Below, in pieces: positions 34,813-42,776 of a stretch of DNA of 64,000 bases. Below the pieces are notes generated by a model. That model had not been told where the DNA came from. It did no database searches and saw only the letters and a list, made by a program, of their open reading frames with translations. Numbering within the stretch: the stretch's first letter is position 1; each line of letters begins with the position of its first letter. Source of the DNA: Streptomyces sp. NBRC 110035. Its GTDB lineage: Bacteria; Actinomycetota; Actinomycetes; Streptomycetales; Streptomycetaceae. Made by a program: the position numbers and the translations under genes. Where the stretch lies: assembly GCF_000829695.1 (NCBI RefSeq), contig NZ_BBNN01000015.1:372001-436000 (forward strand), written 5' to 3'.

Positions 34813-36465
34813 TCAGCGCACCTCGCGGTAGATACGCCCGCTCGCGTTGGCGACCGCCCCGTCGTAGAGACCCGTCCGGTGGGTCTCGGTGGACAGCACG
34901 AACCACGCGTAGCGCTCCAGGAAGTCCAGGCCGTTCAGCATCTCGGTCGAGGACCGGACGAAGGCGGTCTGCTCCTGTTCGCTCGGGTAGCGCGGGGTGC
35001 CCTGGGAGAAGTCGATCAGGGCGTACTCCGTGAGCCAGACCGGCTTGTTGTAGCGGTCGTGCACGGCCTGCAGATAGCCGCGCAGCTGGTTGACGGCGTC
35101 GGGGCCGAAGTCGGCGCCGTACCAGTGCAGGGGAATGAAGTCGACGCGCAGACCGCGCTGTTCGGCCCCCTTCATGAACCGGTCCAGCCAGCCGCCCTCG
35201 AGGTCACCGCCGGAGGCGACCGCGGGTGCGCCCAGGCGCAGACCGGTGGACTCCAGCCGGGGCCACAGGTCCAGCGCCTGTTCGGGCGACATGGTGGCCT
35301 GGCCCGGATGGTCCGGCTCGTTGAAGCCGAGCAGCACCTTCCCTTCCTTGGCGGCCTGGCCCAGTTGGGCGTCGGTGACCGAGTCGGGGCCCCAGATCAT
35401 CGGGACGTACTCGACGCCCTCCGGCCTGGTGACACCGTCGCTGGAGGAGGCCCAGTTGTAGAACCAGGACGAACCGGAGTCGGCCAGGGCCTCGGAGGCA
35501 CCCGCCACGGGGTTGAGGCTGATGCCCTTGCGGGAGGCGGCCGGGGTGTTGCCGCCCTCGCGGGGCTGCTCGGTGACCACGGGGGCCGGCGGGGGCGCGG
35601 CGTTGTTGTCGGGCGGGGCGGCGGCCTCGCCGGTGCCGTGGAAGGTGACGGTCATACCGGTGCACTGCCGGCACTGGTACACGACCTGGTTGCCCTGCTC
35701 GGTGTCGTGCTTGGACCAGCTGTAAGCGGTCGGGCACTTGCCGGCCAGCGCGTCGCTGTAGGGGGTCTTCGCGTCCCGGTTCGGGTTGACGCAGACCAGC
35801 GCCCGGCCGGTGGCCTCGTCCTTGACCAGGTTGTCGGCCGGGCAGGCGGCCAGCAGGTCCTCGACGCAGCCCGCCGACGTGCACTCGCCCGACTCGGGCG
35901 GTGTCACGCCGTCCGGCGTGATGGTGATCGGCGACGCGACGGCGTTGACATAGCTGACGTTGTACCAGGGCGCCAGGCTGTCCTTCGGGTCGAAGTTGAA
36001 CTCGGCCAGTCCGGTCGGCTGTTCACCGGTCGAGCACCGGTCGGAGTACGGACCGCAGTCGCCGACGGCGCAGTGGAACGTGCTGCCCTCCTCGCCGGTG
36101 CAGCCCTCGCGGGCGAAGAACTTGCCGCGCCAGTGTCCGGCGCCGGAGTTCTCGGGGATCGTGATGGTGGCCGACTGGCCCGGGTCCAGCGTCGGAAGCC
36201 CGGTGAGTTCGGCCGACCCGTCGGCGTTGACCGTGCTGCCGATCCAGATCCGCTGGCCCGTCGTGTTCTTGAAGGTGACGGTGTGCTCGCCGGCGTTGGC
36301 GGCCGGTGTGCCCGCGATGCTCACGTCGTCCGAGCGCTGGTTCTGGATCAGCAGGGCGGTGCCGGTGACCCCGACCGCGACCAGGAGCAGTGCCAGCAGG
36401 AACGAGGTGCGTCTGCGCAGGACGGGCCTGCGCAGGACGGGCCTGTGGATGAGGGGTCTACGCAT
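34813..36465 (-). CDS. Membrane-anchored thaumatin-like/GH128-type glycoside hydrolase fusion
   Basis: A 550-residue protein. A short basic N-terminus and one TM helix (about 21-40) are followed by a thaumatin-like domain (about 58-275: TVTFKNTTGQRIWIGS, FFAREGCTG, GLAEFNFDPKDSLAPWYNVS, CTSAGCVEDLLAACP, YSDALAGKCPTAYSWSKHD), rich in cysteines as thaumatins are. A Pro/Ala linker leads to an Asl1/GH128-type TIM-barrel (about 310-545) with GFNEPDHPGQ (acid/base Glu383), DFIPLHWYG and WLTEYALIDF (nucleophile Glu480). GH128 enzymes cut beta-1,3-glucan. An AGGAGG site supports the start. It is 30 bp after the preceding gene, so it reads from site B. Confidence 0.78.
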   Translation of the reverse strand: MRRPLIHRPVLRRPVLRRRTSFLLALLLVAVGVTGTALLIQNQRSDDVSIAGTPAANAGEHTVTFKNTTGQRIWIGSTVNADGSAELTGLPTLDPGQSATITIPENSGAGHWRGKFFAREGCTGEEGSTFHCAVGDCGPYSDRCSTGEQPTGLAEFNFDPKDSLAPWYNVSYVNAVASPITITPDGVTPPESGECTSAGCVEDLLAACPADNLVKDEATGRALVCVNPNRDAKTPYSDALAGKCPTAYSWSKHDTEQGNQVVYQCRQCTGMTVTFHGTGEAAAPPDNNAAPPPAPVVTEQPREGGNTPAASRKGISLNPVAGASEALADSGSSWFYNWASSSDGVTRPEGVEYVPMIWGPDSVTDAQLGQAAKEGKVLLGFNEPDHPGQATMSPEQALDLWPRLESTGLRLGAPAVASGGDLEGGWLDRFMKGAEQRGLRVDFIPLHWYGADFGPDAVNQLRGYLQAVHDRYNKPVWLTEYALIDFSQGTPRYPSEQEQTAFVRSSTEMLNGLDFLERYAWFVLSTETHRTGLYDGAVANASGRIYREVR

Positions 36466-36495
36466 GGATCACGCCTCCTGGTGGGGCGACGTATG

Positions 36496-37968
36496 TCATT
36501 TCCGTCCTCTCGGCTGGGAGTTCGTGCGTGTGGTGGTGTGGGCTCTGACGGGCGCCGGGCTGGAGGACCTCGTCGGTGAGTCGCTGCTGCCCGGGGCCGT
36601 GGGGGAGCGCAGGGGAGCGAGCGACTCGAGCGAGCTGCGCAGGGCCGCGTGCCCGTCGCCGCTGAGCAGGGACGGCAGGGTTGCGGACGGCGCCAGGGGC
36701 GCTACGGGGCTCGGGGGCGCGCTCGTGGGGGCGCTGTCCACCGGGCCGCCTGCGTGGGCGGCCCGCCCGGTCTGCTGAGCAGCCCGCTCGGCCGCGAGAA
36801 AGGCCTGTCCGTCGAAGGCGTCCTGGGCACTGGGGGTGGCGGTGGGGGTGGTGCCGAGGCGTTCCCATTGCGTCTGCTGGGCTGCTTGGAAGGCCTGGCC
36901 GTCGAAGGCGTCGGTGGGGCGCGGGGTGAGGGTGGGGGTGGTGCCGAGCTGCTCCCGTTGGGCTTGCTCGGCGGCGCGGAAGGCCTGTCCGTCGAAGGCG
37001 TCCTGGGCACTGGGGGTGGCGGTGGGGGTGGTGCCGAGGCGTTCCCATTGCGTCTGCTGGGCTGCTTGGAAGGCCTGGCCGTCGGCCATCTCGTTCTGGC
37101 GGAGCCCCTCGAAGCCGCTCCGGCCCTGCTCCACGACCGGTGCCACTGCCGGTGCGGCGTCCGACCGCTCCGGCGAAGCCGGACGCTCCCAGCGCTCGCG
37201 CAGCGCCGCGAACTGCTGTGCGTCGGCGGCCATGATCCGGTCCCGGGCGGCCTCCATGGCCTCGGTGGCGGTGAGGGTGGGGGCAGCAGTGTTCGTGCTC
37301 GTGTTCGCGTCTGTCTGCGTACTGCTGTCGGTGTAGGCGTTCGTGGCCGTGACCGGCGTGGTCCGCAGTGCGGTGTCCTGCGCCGGAGTCCTTTCCCGCT
37401 GAGGCGGGTCCACACCTTGGGACGTCTCCCGCAGCGACTCCCGCATGTACGCGTTGGCGGCGTACCGGGCGACGGTCGGCATGCTCTCGGGGGACTGCTC
37501 GAACGCCTTCTTCCGGTTCGCGTCGGTCCTGACCAGGTGGAGAACCGCGTCCTCGAAGGCCTCGTGCTGGAGCGTCGACAGCCGGCCGATCCTCTCCCCG
37601 AGGCGCGCCACGTCCGGGTGCGCCGATTGCACCGAGGACATCTCGGACGATTTCTCCGCCGGCCTCTGTGCCGGGACGGGCGGCCACGGGTCGGACCGGT
37701 CGGCCTCCCGTCCGCCGACGGACGCGTAGTCCCCGCCGGCCGGGGTCGCCGCCGACTGCGACCGGCCCGTCAGACGGTCCATGAGCCGGCGCAGCTCGGC
37801 CGCCAGACGGTTCCAGAGGCCCGCCGTGTCGGTCGGATCCCGCCCGTTGTCGCGACGCTCGTCCCGCAGGCGGTACTCGGTCTTGACCAGGTCACGCGCC
37901 AGTCCGACTTCGGGGCGCTCCTTGGTCAACCGGTTCCGGCTCGGGGAGGCCGCGTTGTCGTCCGCCAC
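36496..37968 (-). CDS. Repeat-containing hypothetical protein of the secretion locus
   Basis: A 490-residue hydrophilic protein with no signal peptide or TM helix and no family I recognise. The N-terminal half (about 1-190) is charged and helical (LWNRLAAELRRLMDRLTGR; HEAFEDAVLHLVRTDANRKK). Residues about 295-395 hold three and a half 30-residue repeats (DGQAFQAAQQTQWERLGTT, then PTATPSAQDAF), two of them encoded by identical DNA. A Ser/Pro-rich tail ends in basic residues. The GTG start has GAGGGGG upstream, and promoter site B lies 40-70 bp further up. It may be a substrate or scaffold of the machine (inference). Confidence 0.65.
   Translation of the reverse strand: MADDNAASPSRNRLTKERPEVGLARDLVKTEYRLRDERRDNGRDPTDTAGLWNRLAAELRRLMDRLTGRSQSAATPAGGDYASVGGREADRSDPWPPVPAQRPAEKSSEMSSVQSAHPDVARLGERIGRLSTLQHEAFEDAVLHLVRTDANRKKAFEQSPESMPTVARYAANAYMRESLRETSQGVDPPQRERTPAQDTALRTTPVTATNAYTDSSTQTDANTSTNTAAPTLTATEAMEAARDRIMAADAQQFAALRERWERPASPERSDAAPAVAPVVEQGRSGFEGLRQNEMADGQAFQAAQQTQWERLGTTPTATPSAQDAFDGQAFRAAEQAQREQLGTTPTLTPRPTDAFDGQAFQAAQQTQWERLGTTPTATPSAQDAFDGQAFLAAERAAQQTGRAAHAGGPVDSAPTSAPPSPVAPLAPSATLPSLLSGDGHAALRSSLESLAPLRSPTAPGSSDSPTRSSSPAPVRAHTTTRTNSQPRGRK
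36800..37084. repeat. 105-bp identical direct repeat within a 90-bp repeat array
   Basis: Bases 36800-36904 and 36980-37084 are identical over all 105 positions. The unit is 90 bp (30 codons); the middle unit (about 36905-36980) has diverged (EQAQREQLGTTPTLTPRPT). Exact identity of the first and third units suggests recent duplication or gene conversion. Confidence 0.9.
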
Positions 37969-38009
37969 GGTGCCCCCTCTCTCGGGTCGGAGGTTCGGAC
38001 ACGAAGCGA

Positions 38010-38038
38010 CAACGGGCGGGCCGGGGGCAACGGTTCAA
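38010..38038 (-). promoter_or_regulatory. Locus promoter motif, site B
   Basis: Minus strand: TTGAACC (38038-38032), 16-bp spacer, CCGTTG (38015-38010), 42 bp upstream of the GTG at 37968. It drives the repeat protein and probably the glycosidase fusion after it. Confidence 0.68.
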
Positions 38039-38062
38039 CGAGCGAAGCGTCCCGGCGGGTCA

Positions 38063-38109
38063 CGGCACGGCGGCCGCGCCTCCCCCAAGGACGCGGCCGC
38101 CCTGTGCCG
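38063..38109. terminator. Terminator hairpin
   Basis: GGCGGCCGCG (38069-38078) pairs perfectly with CGCGGCCGCC (38092-38101), with outer CGGCAC/GTGCCG arms (38063-38068, 38104-38109). It sits just past the end of the 38131-39018 gene and separates it from promoter B. Confidence 0.7.
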
Positions 38110-38130
38110 GGCCGGTACGGAGCGGTGCGG

Positions 38131-39018
38131 CTACTTGCGCCTCCGGCGTTCGGGCTTCTTGCCCTGAGCATTACTCGACAGCGGCTCCACCGGTGCCCTG
38201 CTGGTTCTCGTGGAGCTGCTGGGCGGGTCGAAGTTCCCGGCCGGAGCGTTGTTGGCCGGGGCCGGCAGGGACGACGTGGAGGACGGGGGCGGCGAGGCCG
38301 GGTTGTACCCGGGCGGGTACTGGCCCGGCTGGTTACCGAGAGGCGGGTTCCGGTGCATTCCGTACATCTCGTAACCGGGGTCCTGCGCCACCCGTTCGGG
38401 ACTGGTGTGGGCGTGGTGCATGATGTCGGTCATGGTCGCGCCGCCGGCCACCCAGGAGCCCGCTCCGCCGACCATCTTGGTGGTGTCGGACTCCTGGTCG
38501 CCCACAGCCGCGTACGTGTTCAGAGCCGTGGATGCCAGCCGGCCGAGGCTCGCGCCGATCTGGACCCCGTCGACGTGGCCGCCCGAGCGGTGCTGCTGGT
38601 ACTGGCCGTAGAGCTCATGGCCGGCCACCGCGCCCTGGGCGGCGATGCCGACGCCGTTGATGATCGTTCCCGCTCTGCCGGGGGCAAAGGTGGAGGCGCC
38701 CTGGATGAGGGTCGGGGAGACGTCGACCAGGGCCTTCACAATGCGGGACTTGTTCTCCGCGACCCACTTCGTCGCACTCTTGCTCCACCGCGCGACTTGG
38801 CTGCCCCGCGGGTTGTCCGGGTTGACCGCGTAGAACTGCTGGTTGGTCCGGTCGTACACGCCGGTTCCGGCCCCGGCGAACAGCGGAGGCGCGTTGTCCG
38901 GGGCAGGCTTGCTGGAGACCTCGGCCCGTGTCCCCCTTCTGTCCTCACTGATTCTGACGGACACGTAGGAACTGGCGTTGGAATTGGCGCTGTCGTCCGA
39001 GTGGGTGGATCCTGCCAT
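38131..39018 (-). CDS. Hypothetical protein of the secretion locus
   Basis: A 295-residue protein of no family I recognise. It has a Ser/Asn-rich N-terminus, then YDRTNQQFYAVNPDNPRGSQVARW and a helical, Ala/Gly-rich middle (about 85-205: KALVDVSPTLIQGASTF; GTIINGVGIAAQGAVAGHEL; VGGAGSWVAGGATM), weakly hydrophobic without a clear TM. The tail is Pro/Asn-rich and ends KKPERRRRK. The composition suggests a secreted or membrane-inserting partner. It has GGAAGGAAGG at the start and its own promoter motif (site C). Confidence 0.6.
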   Translation of the reverse strand: MAGSTHSDDSANSNASSYVSVRISEDRRGTRAEVSSKPAPDNAPPLFAGAGTGVYDRTNQQFYAVNPDNPRGSQVARWSKSATKWVAENKSRIVKALVDVSPTLIQGASTFAPGRAGTIINGVGIAAQGAVAGHELYGQYQQHRSGGHVDGVQIGASLGRLASTALNTYAAVGDQESDTTKMVGGAGSWVAGGATMTDIMHHAHTSPERVAQDPGYEMYGMHRNPPLGNQPGQYPPGYNPASPPPSSTSSLPAPANNAPAGNFDPPSSSTRTSRAPVEPLSSNAQGKKPERRRRK

Positions 39019-39115
39019 GTCACCCTTCCTTCCGGGAGGTGATCGCTCCGCACGGAGCCTGTGACGGTGCCGGGTCCGGCTCCGCCGACCGGATGCTTAC
39101 TCCGCTCTGCAACCA

Positions 39116-39143
39116 CAACGCGGCTGCCGAGGCAGACGGTTCA
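39116..39143 (-). promoter_or_regulatory. Locus promoter motif, site C
   Basis: Minus strand: TGAACC (39143-39138), 16-bp spacer, GCGTTG (39121-39116), about 100 bp upstream of the ATG at 39018. Confidence 0.6.
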
Positions 39144-39196
39144 TCACCTTCCGCCCGCACGTACCACCTGCCGGAGCGGTACCCCGCACGGCTCCG

Positions 39197-39718
39197 TCAG
39201 GACCACGGGGACGGCGGCGGCGGAGGGGGCGGCGGCCCGAAGGGGTCCATCGCCTCGACGACGGGTTTCTCCTTCGGGCGGTGCATGCCGGGCTTGCAGC
39301 CCGCGAACGGTCCCTGCGGGTCCCGAAGGGTGTCCATGACCGACGGCATGTAGTCGCGGTGCCAGATGGCGGGTCCGGTCATGTCGGAACCGGGGCCGGT
39401 GAGATCCCCCCAGGCGAGCCACAGACCGTGCAACTGGGCCACGGCCTCGGGGTGTTCCCACCACACGGAGCACCAGGGGGACTGGGAGGTGACCTCCCTG
39501 CCGTAGACCGGCAGCAGCACGTGGTGCGTCCACAGGGTCAGCTGGCGCAGCGTCTGCGCGTACGCGGGTCCGTCCAGGTAGAGGATGAAGCGGGGCGGGG
39601 CGGAGGGCTTCTCGCCGGGGGCCGGGGTCGCCGGACCGCTGCCGGCCCCCTGGGACGGCGCGGCGTCGGGTCGCCCGGCTGCGGAGACCTCGGAGTGGGC
39701 CGACTGGGTGGTGGACAT
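39197..39718 (-). CDS. DUF4913 domain protein
   Basis: The 173-residue protein has a central domain (about 45-140: FILYLDGPAYAQTLRQLTLW, WCSVWWEHPEAVAQLHGLWLAW, IWHRDYMPSVMDTLRDPQGPF) that matches the Trp-rich DUF4913 family. That family is frequently found beside T4SS-like and mobile genes in actinomycetes. The N-terminus is Ala/Pro-rich and the C-terminus is a proline run. No membrane segment. Function unknown. AGAAGGG lies before the ATG. Confidence 0.75.
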   Translation of the reverse strand: MSTTQSAHSEVSAAGRPDAAPSQGAGSGPATPAPGEKPSAPPRFILYLDGPAYAQTLRQLTLWTHHVLLPVYGREVTSQSPWCSVWWEHPEAVAQLHGLWLAWGDLTGPGSDMTGPAIWHRDYMPSVMDTLRDPQGPFAGCKPGMHRPKEKPVVEAMDPFGPPPPPPPPSPWS

Positions 39719-39795
39719 GGCGCCCTTCTGGTGATGCGTGGCGTGGCGGCTGGGAGATCGGTGCTCGGTGCCGGGGCGGCGGCCGGTGCGCGTTC

Positions 39796-39823
39796 CACGT
39801 GCTGTCCCCGGACGGAAGGTTCA
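39796..39823 (-). promoter_or_regulatory. Locus promoter motif, site D (weak)
   Basis: Minus strand: TGAACC (39823-39818), 16-bp spacer, then CACGTG (39801-39796), a poor match to the CCGTTG -10. It lies about 80 bp upstream of the DUF4913 gene, with the -35 overlapping the stop of the upstream NlpC/P60 gene. Confidence 0.35.
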
Positions 39824-40855
39824 CGCGTCGGGCCGCACCACCCCGAGGATCTCCAGCGACCCGGCCGGCGCCACCGTCACCGAGCGCCCCGGGCGCGGGG
39901 CGTGGATCATCCGGCCGTCGCCGATGTAGAGGGAGACGTGGGTGGCGTCGGCGTTGTAGATGATCAGGTCACCGGGGCGCATGTCCGCGACCGGGACGCG
40001 GTGGAGCAGGCGCCACTGATCCTGCGAGGTGCGCGGGATGGCCACGCCCGCCGCCAGCCATGCCTGCGAGGTGAGGCCGGAGCAGTCGTAGGAGTCGGGG
40101 CCCTCGGCGCCCCAGACGTAGGGCTTGCCGAGCTCACGGGTGGCGAAGGCGACGGCCTTGCTGCCCGCGCTGCTGCCCTCGGTGCCGGCAGTGTCGAGGA
40201 CGCCCGACTCCACCCACTTCGCCTGGGCCTCGTCGGCGGTCTCCCTTTCGAGCGCGGCCAGTTCACGGCGCTGCTTCTCCGCCAGCCGCGACTCCATCTT
40301 CTGTGCCTCGTCGATGCGGGCCTGGATCGTTGTGCGGTGGGAGTCCATGGATCTGCGGTTCTTGCGCAGCCGCTTCAGTTCGTCGTCCGCGTCGTCGCTG
40401 CGCGTGCGCAGCTCCTCCTGGGTCTTGGCCAGGGCCGTCATCACACGGTTCGTTCCCCGGTGCGCCTGGCGGGCCAGGGAGGCGTTGTCCAGGGCACGTT
40501 CGAAGTTGTCGGCGAGGACGAACTGAACCTCGGCGGGGACACCGCCACCGCGGTACTGGGTGCGGGCCGCCACCCCGGCCAGTTCGGTGAGGCGGGTCAG
40601 TTTCTTTTCCGTCGACATCACTTGGGCCTTGAGCGTGCTGACGCGCTTCTTCTGCCGGGTCACCTCGCCGTCGACGGCGTTGTACTTCTCCGTGGCGACC
40701 TCGGCGTCGTGGTAGAGGCGGTCGAGTTCGGCACGCACCTCGGGGAGGGTCGCCGGCTCGGCACTGGCGGGCTGGTGGAGCGCCGCCGTCAGAGCGAGAG
40801 CCGTCGTGACCACGGCCACCGTCCGGTGGCCGTGTGCGCGCGGGGTCCGTCTCAT
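39821..40855 (-). CDS. Secreted NlpC/P60 peptidoglycan endopeptidase
   Basis: The 344-residue protein has a signal peptide (about 1-32, cleavage near ASA-EP), a long coiled coil (about 35-215) and a C40 NlpC/P60 domain (about 225-340). Catalytic Cys258 lies in DCSGLTSQAW and the His in ATHVSLYIGDG. It cuts peptide stems in the cell wall. In this locus it probably makes room for the secretion apparatus or remodels the wall around it (inference). AAGGGAG is upstream of the ATG, with promoter site E further up. Confidence 0.9.
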   Translation of the reverse strand: MRRTPRAHGHRTVAVVTTALALTAALHQPASAEPATLPEVRAELDRLYHDAEVATEKYNAVDGEVTRQKKRVSTLKAQVMSTEKKLTRLTELAGVAARTQYRGGGVPAEVQFVLADNFERALDNASLARQAHRGTNRVMTALAKTQEELRTRSDDADDELKRLRKNRRSMDSHRTTIQARIDEAQKMESRLAEKQRRELAALERETADEAQAKWVESGVLDTAGTEGSSAGSKAVAFATRELGKPYVWGAEGPDSYDCSGLTSQAWLAAGVAIPRTSQDQWRLLHRVPVADMRPGDLIIYNADATHVSLYIGDGRMIHAPRPGRSVTVAPAGSLEILGVVRPDA

Positions 40856-40935
40856 GTGGGCTGTGGCTCCCTTCGTAGGCGCCGCATGGGCAGGGATGCA
40901 GGAACGCGGGGATGCGGGGGCATGGGTCGCCCATA

Positions 40936-40964
40936 CAACGGGGCCGGTCCGTCCGGAGGTTCAA
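40936..40964 (-). promoter_or_regulatory. Locus promoter motif, site E
   Basis: Minus strand: TTGAACC (40964-40958), 16-bp spacer, CCGTTG (40941-40936), about 80 bp upstream of the NlpC/P60 gene. It is back to back with site I. Confidence 0.68.
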
Positions 40965-40985
40965 AGCGGGCGGAACGCGACCGGA

Positions 40986-41013
40986 TGAACCGGGGCGACC
41001 TCGCCGGCCGTTG
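40986..41013 (+). promoter_or_regulatory. Locus promoter motif, site I
   Basis: Plus strand: TGAACC (40986-40991), 16-bp spacer, CCGTTG (41008-41013), 46 bp upstream of the DUF3592-like gene. The two -35 elements of sites E and I are only 21 bp apart. Confidence 0.68.
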
Positions 41014-41058
41014 TGCGCGCAGGGCACCGGACGGCAGGACCTGGGCGAAGGGATGGGT

Positions 41059-41451
41059 ATGAACGCGCAGTTGGTGCTTCTCGCGTTGTGTACGGGGCTC
41101 GGCCTCGGCTTTCTGCTGGCCGCGGTCCGGGCAGCGGCGACGGCCGCGGCCCTGTGGGCGCGCGGCCGGCGGGTGATGGGGTGGGTGACGCCGAGGAAGG
41201 CGGCCGACCGGCGGCGTGGCGGGCTCGTCATGTTCTCCGACCACCTCGGCAGAGACCTCGTCCTCGATCCGGGACGGTGCGGGCCGTTCTACGGAGTGCC
41301 CCCGGTCGGCGACAACGTGCCGGTCGTGTACGTACGGGAGCGTCCCACGCAGGCCAGGCTGTGGACGTCCAGGCATCTGCTGGCGTCGTCGTTCGGGTGG
41401 TTCCTGTCCGCCACCCTGGCGTTCGGCGCCGGGACCGTGATGGCTGGGTGA
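41059..41451 (+). CDS. Small membrane protein, DUF3592-like
   Basis: The 130-residue protein has an N-terminal TM helix (about 4-30), a small soluble domain (LVMFSDHLGRDLVLDPGRCG, VPVVYVRERPTQARLW) of DUF3592 type, and a C-terminal TM helix (about 107-128). The ATG at 41059 is 6 bp from a GAAGGG site. It overlaps the following DUF418 gene by 4 bp. Function unknown. Confidence 0.7.
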   Translation: MNAQLVLLALCTGLGLGFLLAAVRAAATAAALWARGRRVMGWVTPRKAADRRRGGLVMFSDHLGRDLVLDPGRCGPFYGVPPVGDNVPVVYVRERPTQARLWTSRHLLASSFGWFLSATLAFGAGTVMAG

Positions 41452-42776
41452 GGCCGGCCGGGCCCCCACCCGAATGCCCCCGGCGCGTCGGCGAACTCGA
41501 CGTGCTGCGCGGGTTCGCCCTGTTCGGCATCCTGGTGGTCAACGCCCAGTTGATGGCGGGCCCGTACACGGCCTTCGGCGGCGGGCCCGGCGCCTCGGCA
41601 CTGGACCGGGGTGCCGCGTGGGCGGTGACCGCGCTGGTCACGGCCAAGTTCTACGTCCTGTTCTCCTTCCTCTTCGGCTACGGCTTCGTCCTCCAGTCCC
41701 GGTCCGCCCGGGGGGCGGGCGTCGCCTTCGCCCCGCGCCATCTGCGGCGCGCCGCGGGCCTGTTCGTCCTGGGGGCCGCGCACGCCGTCCTCCTGTATCC
41801 CGGCGACATCCTGACCACGTACGCCGTCATCGCGCTGGTGCTGTACGGGCTGCGCGGCATCTCCGCACGGGCCGCGCTGTACCTCGCTGCCGGCCTGCTG
41901 GTGGTGCTGTCGGCGCTGCTGCTCGGGTACGGGCTGCTGACCGTCGCGCTGACCGAGCCGGTCACCGCCGTCGAGTACGCGCCCCGCGTCGCCGACACCG
42001 TCGCCGCGTACCGGGGCGACGCCGGGTCGGTGCTGGAGGCGCGTCTGCGCGGACTGCCGGCGGTGATCGCCACGGATCTGCTGTACGCGCCGGCCATGCT
42101 GGCCGCCGCCCTGGCAGGGCTCGCGGCGGCGAAGTCCCGGCTGGCCGAGCGGCGCGGCCGGGACCGGGTGTGGCTGCGGCGGGCCGTCGTACGCCTGCTG
42201 CCGCCCGGCCTCGCCGGCGGTGTGGCCGCCGCCTGCTGCGCGAGCGGGCCACTGGACAACCGCTGGTTCCTGGTCGGGCAGGCGGTGACGGTGCTGACCG
42301 CGCCGGCGCTCACGGCGTCGTACGCCTGCGGCCTGCTCCTGCTGCTCCTGCGGCGCGAGGCCCGCGTCCCGGCGGCGGCCGGTGTGCTCGCCGCCGCCGG
42401 ACGCATGGCACTCAGCCACTACCTCACCCAGTCGCTCGTCCTCGCCTGCGTGTTCACCGGGTACGGGCTAGGACTGTACGACCGGGCCGGCACGGTCGCC
42501 GTCCTCGCGGGGTGCGTACTGCTCTACGCCGTCCAGCTCGCCGTCAGCGTGCGGCTGATGGACCGGGTGCGGTACGGGCCGGCCGAGCTGGTCCTGCGTA
42601 CGATCGCACTGGGCCGCCGGCCCGGCACCTCCCCGCACCGGGTCAGTACACCGGCTTGGACAACGTCACCCCCGGGGCCCCCTGCGCGCCCGGCAGCCCC
42701 GGCACCCCCGCCGTCTCCGTCCCGCCCGGAGCATCCCCCAGCCCCGGCAGAAGACGGCGCGCGGCGCGCTCCGTGA
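41448..42776 (+). CDS. DUF418 multi-pass membrane protein
   Basis: The 442-residue membrane protein starts with VGELDVLRGFALFGILVVNA, the DUF418 N-terminal signature. It has about nine TM helices and the C-terminal RMALSHYLTQSLVLACVF block of the family. The GTG start overlaps the upstream stop. The last 45 or so residues are Pro/Ala-rich, unlike the family, and overlap by 134 bp the end of the convergent TraG gene, so the stop may be displaced. DUF418 proteins are thought to transport or acylate; the role here is unknown. Confidence 0.83.
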   Translation: MRPAGPPPECPRRVGELDVLRGFALFGILVVNAQLMAGPYTAFGGGPGASALDRGAAWAVTALVTAKFYVLFSFLFGYGFVLQSRSARGAGVAFAPRHLRRAAGLFVLGAAHAVLLYPGDILTTYAVIALVLYGLRGISARAALYLAAGLLVVLSALLLGYGLLTVALTEPVTAVEYAPRVADTVAAYRGDAGSVLEARLRGLPAVIATDLLYAPAMLAAALAGLAAAKSRLAERRGRDRVWLRRAVVRLLPPGLAGGVAAACCASGPLDNRWFLVGQAVTVLTAPALTASYACGLLLLLLRREARVPAAAGVLAAAGRMALSHYLTQSLVLACVFTGYGLGLYDRAGTVAVLAGCVLLYAVQLAVSVRLMDRVRYGPAELVLRTIALGRRPGTSPHRVSTPAWTTSPPGPPARPAAPAPPPSPSRPEHPPAPAEDGARRAP

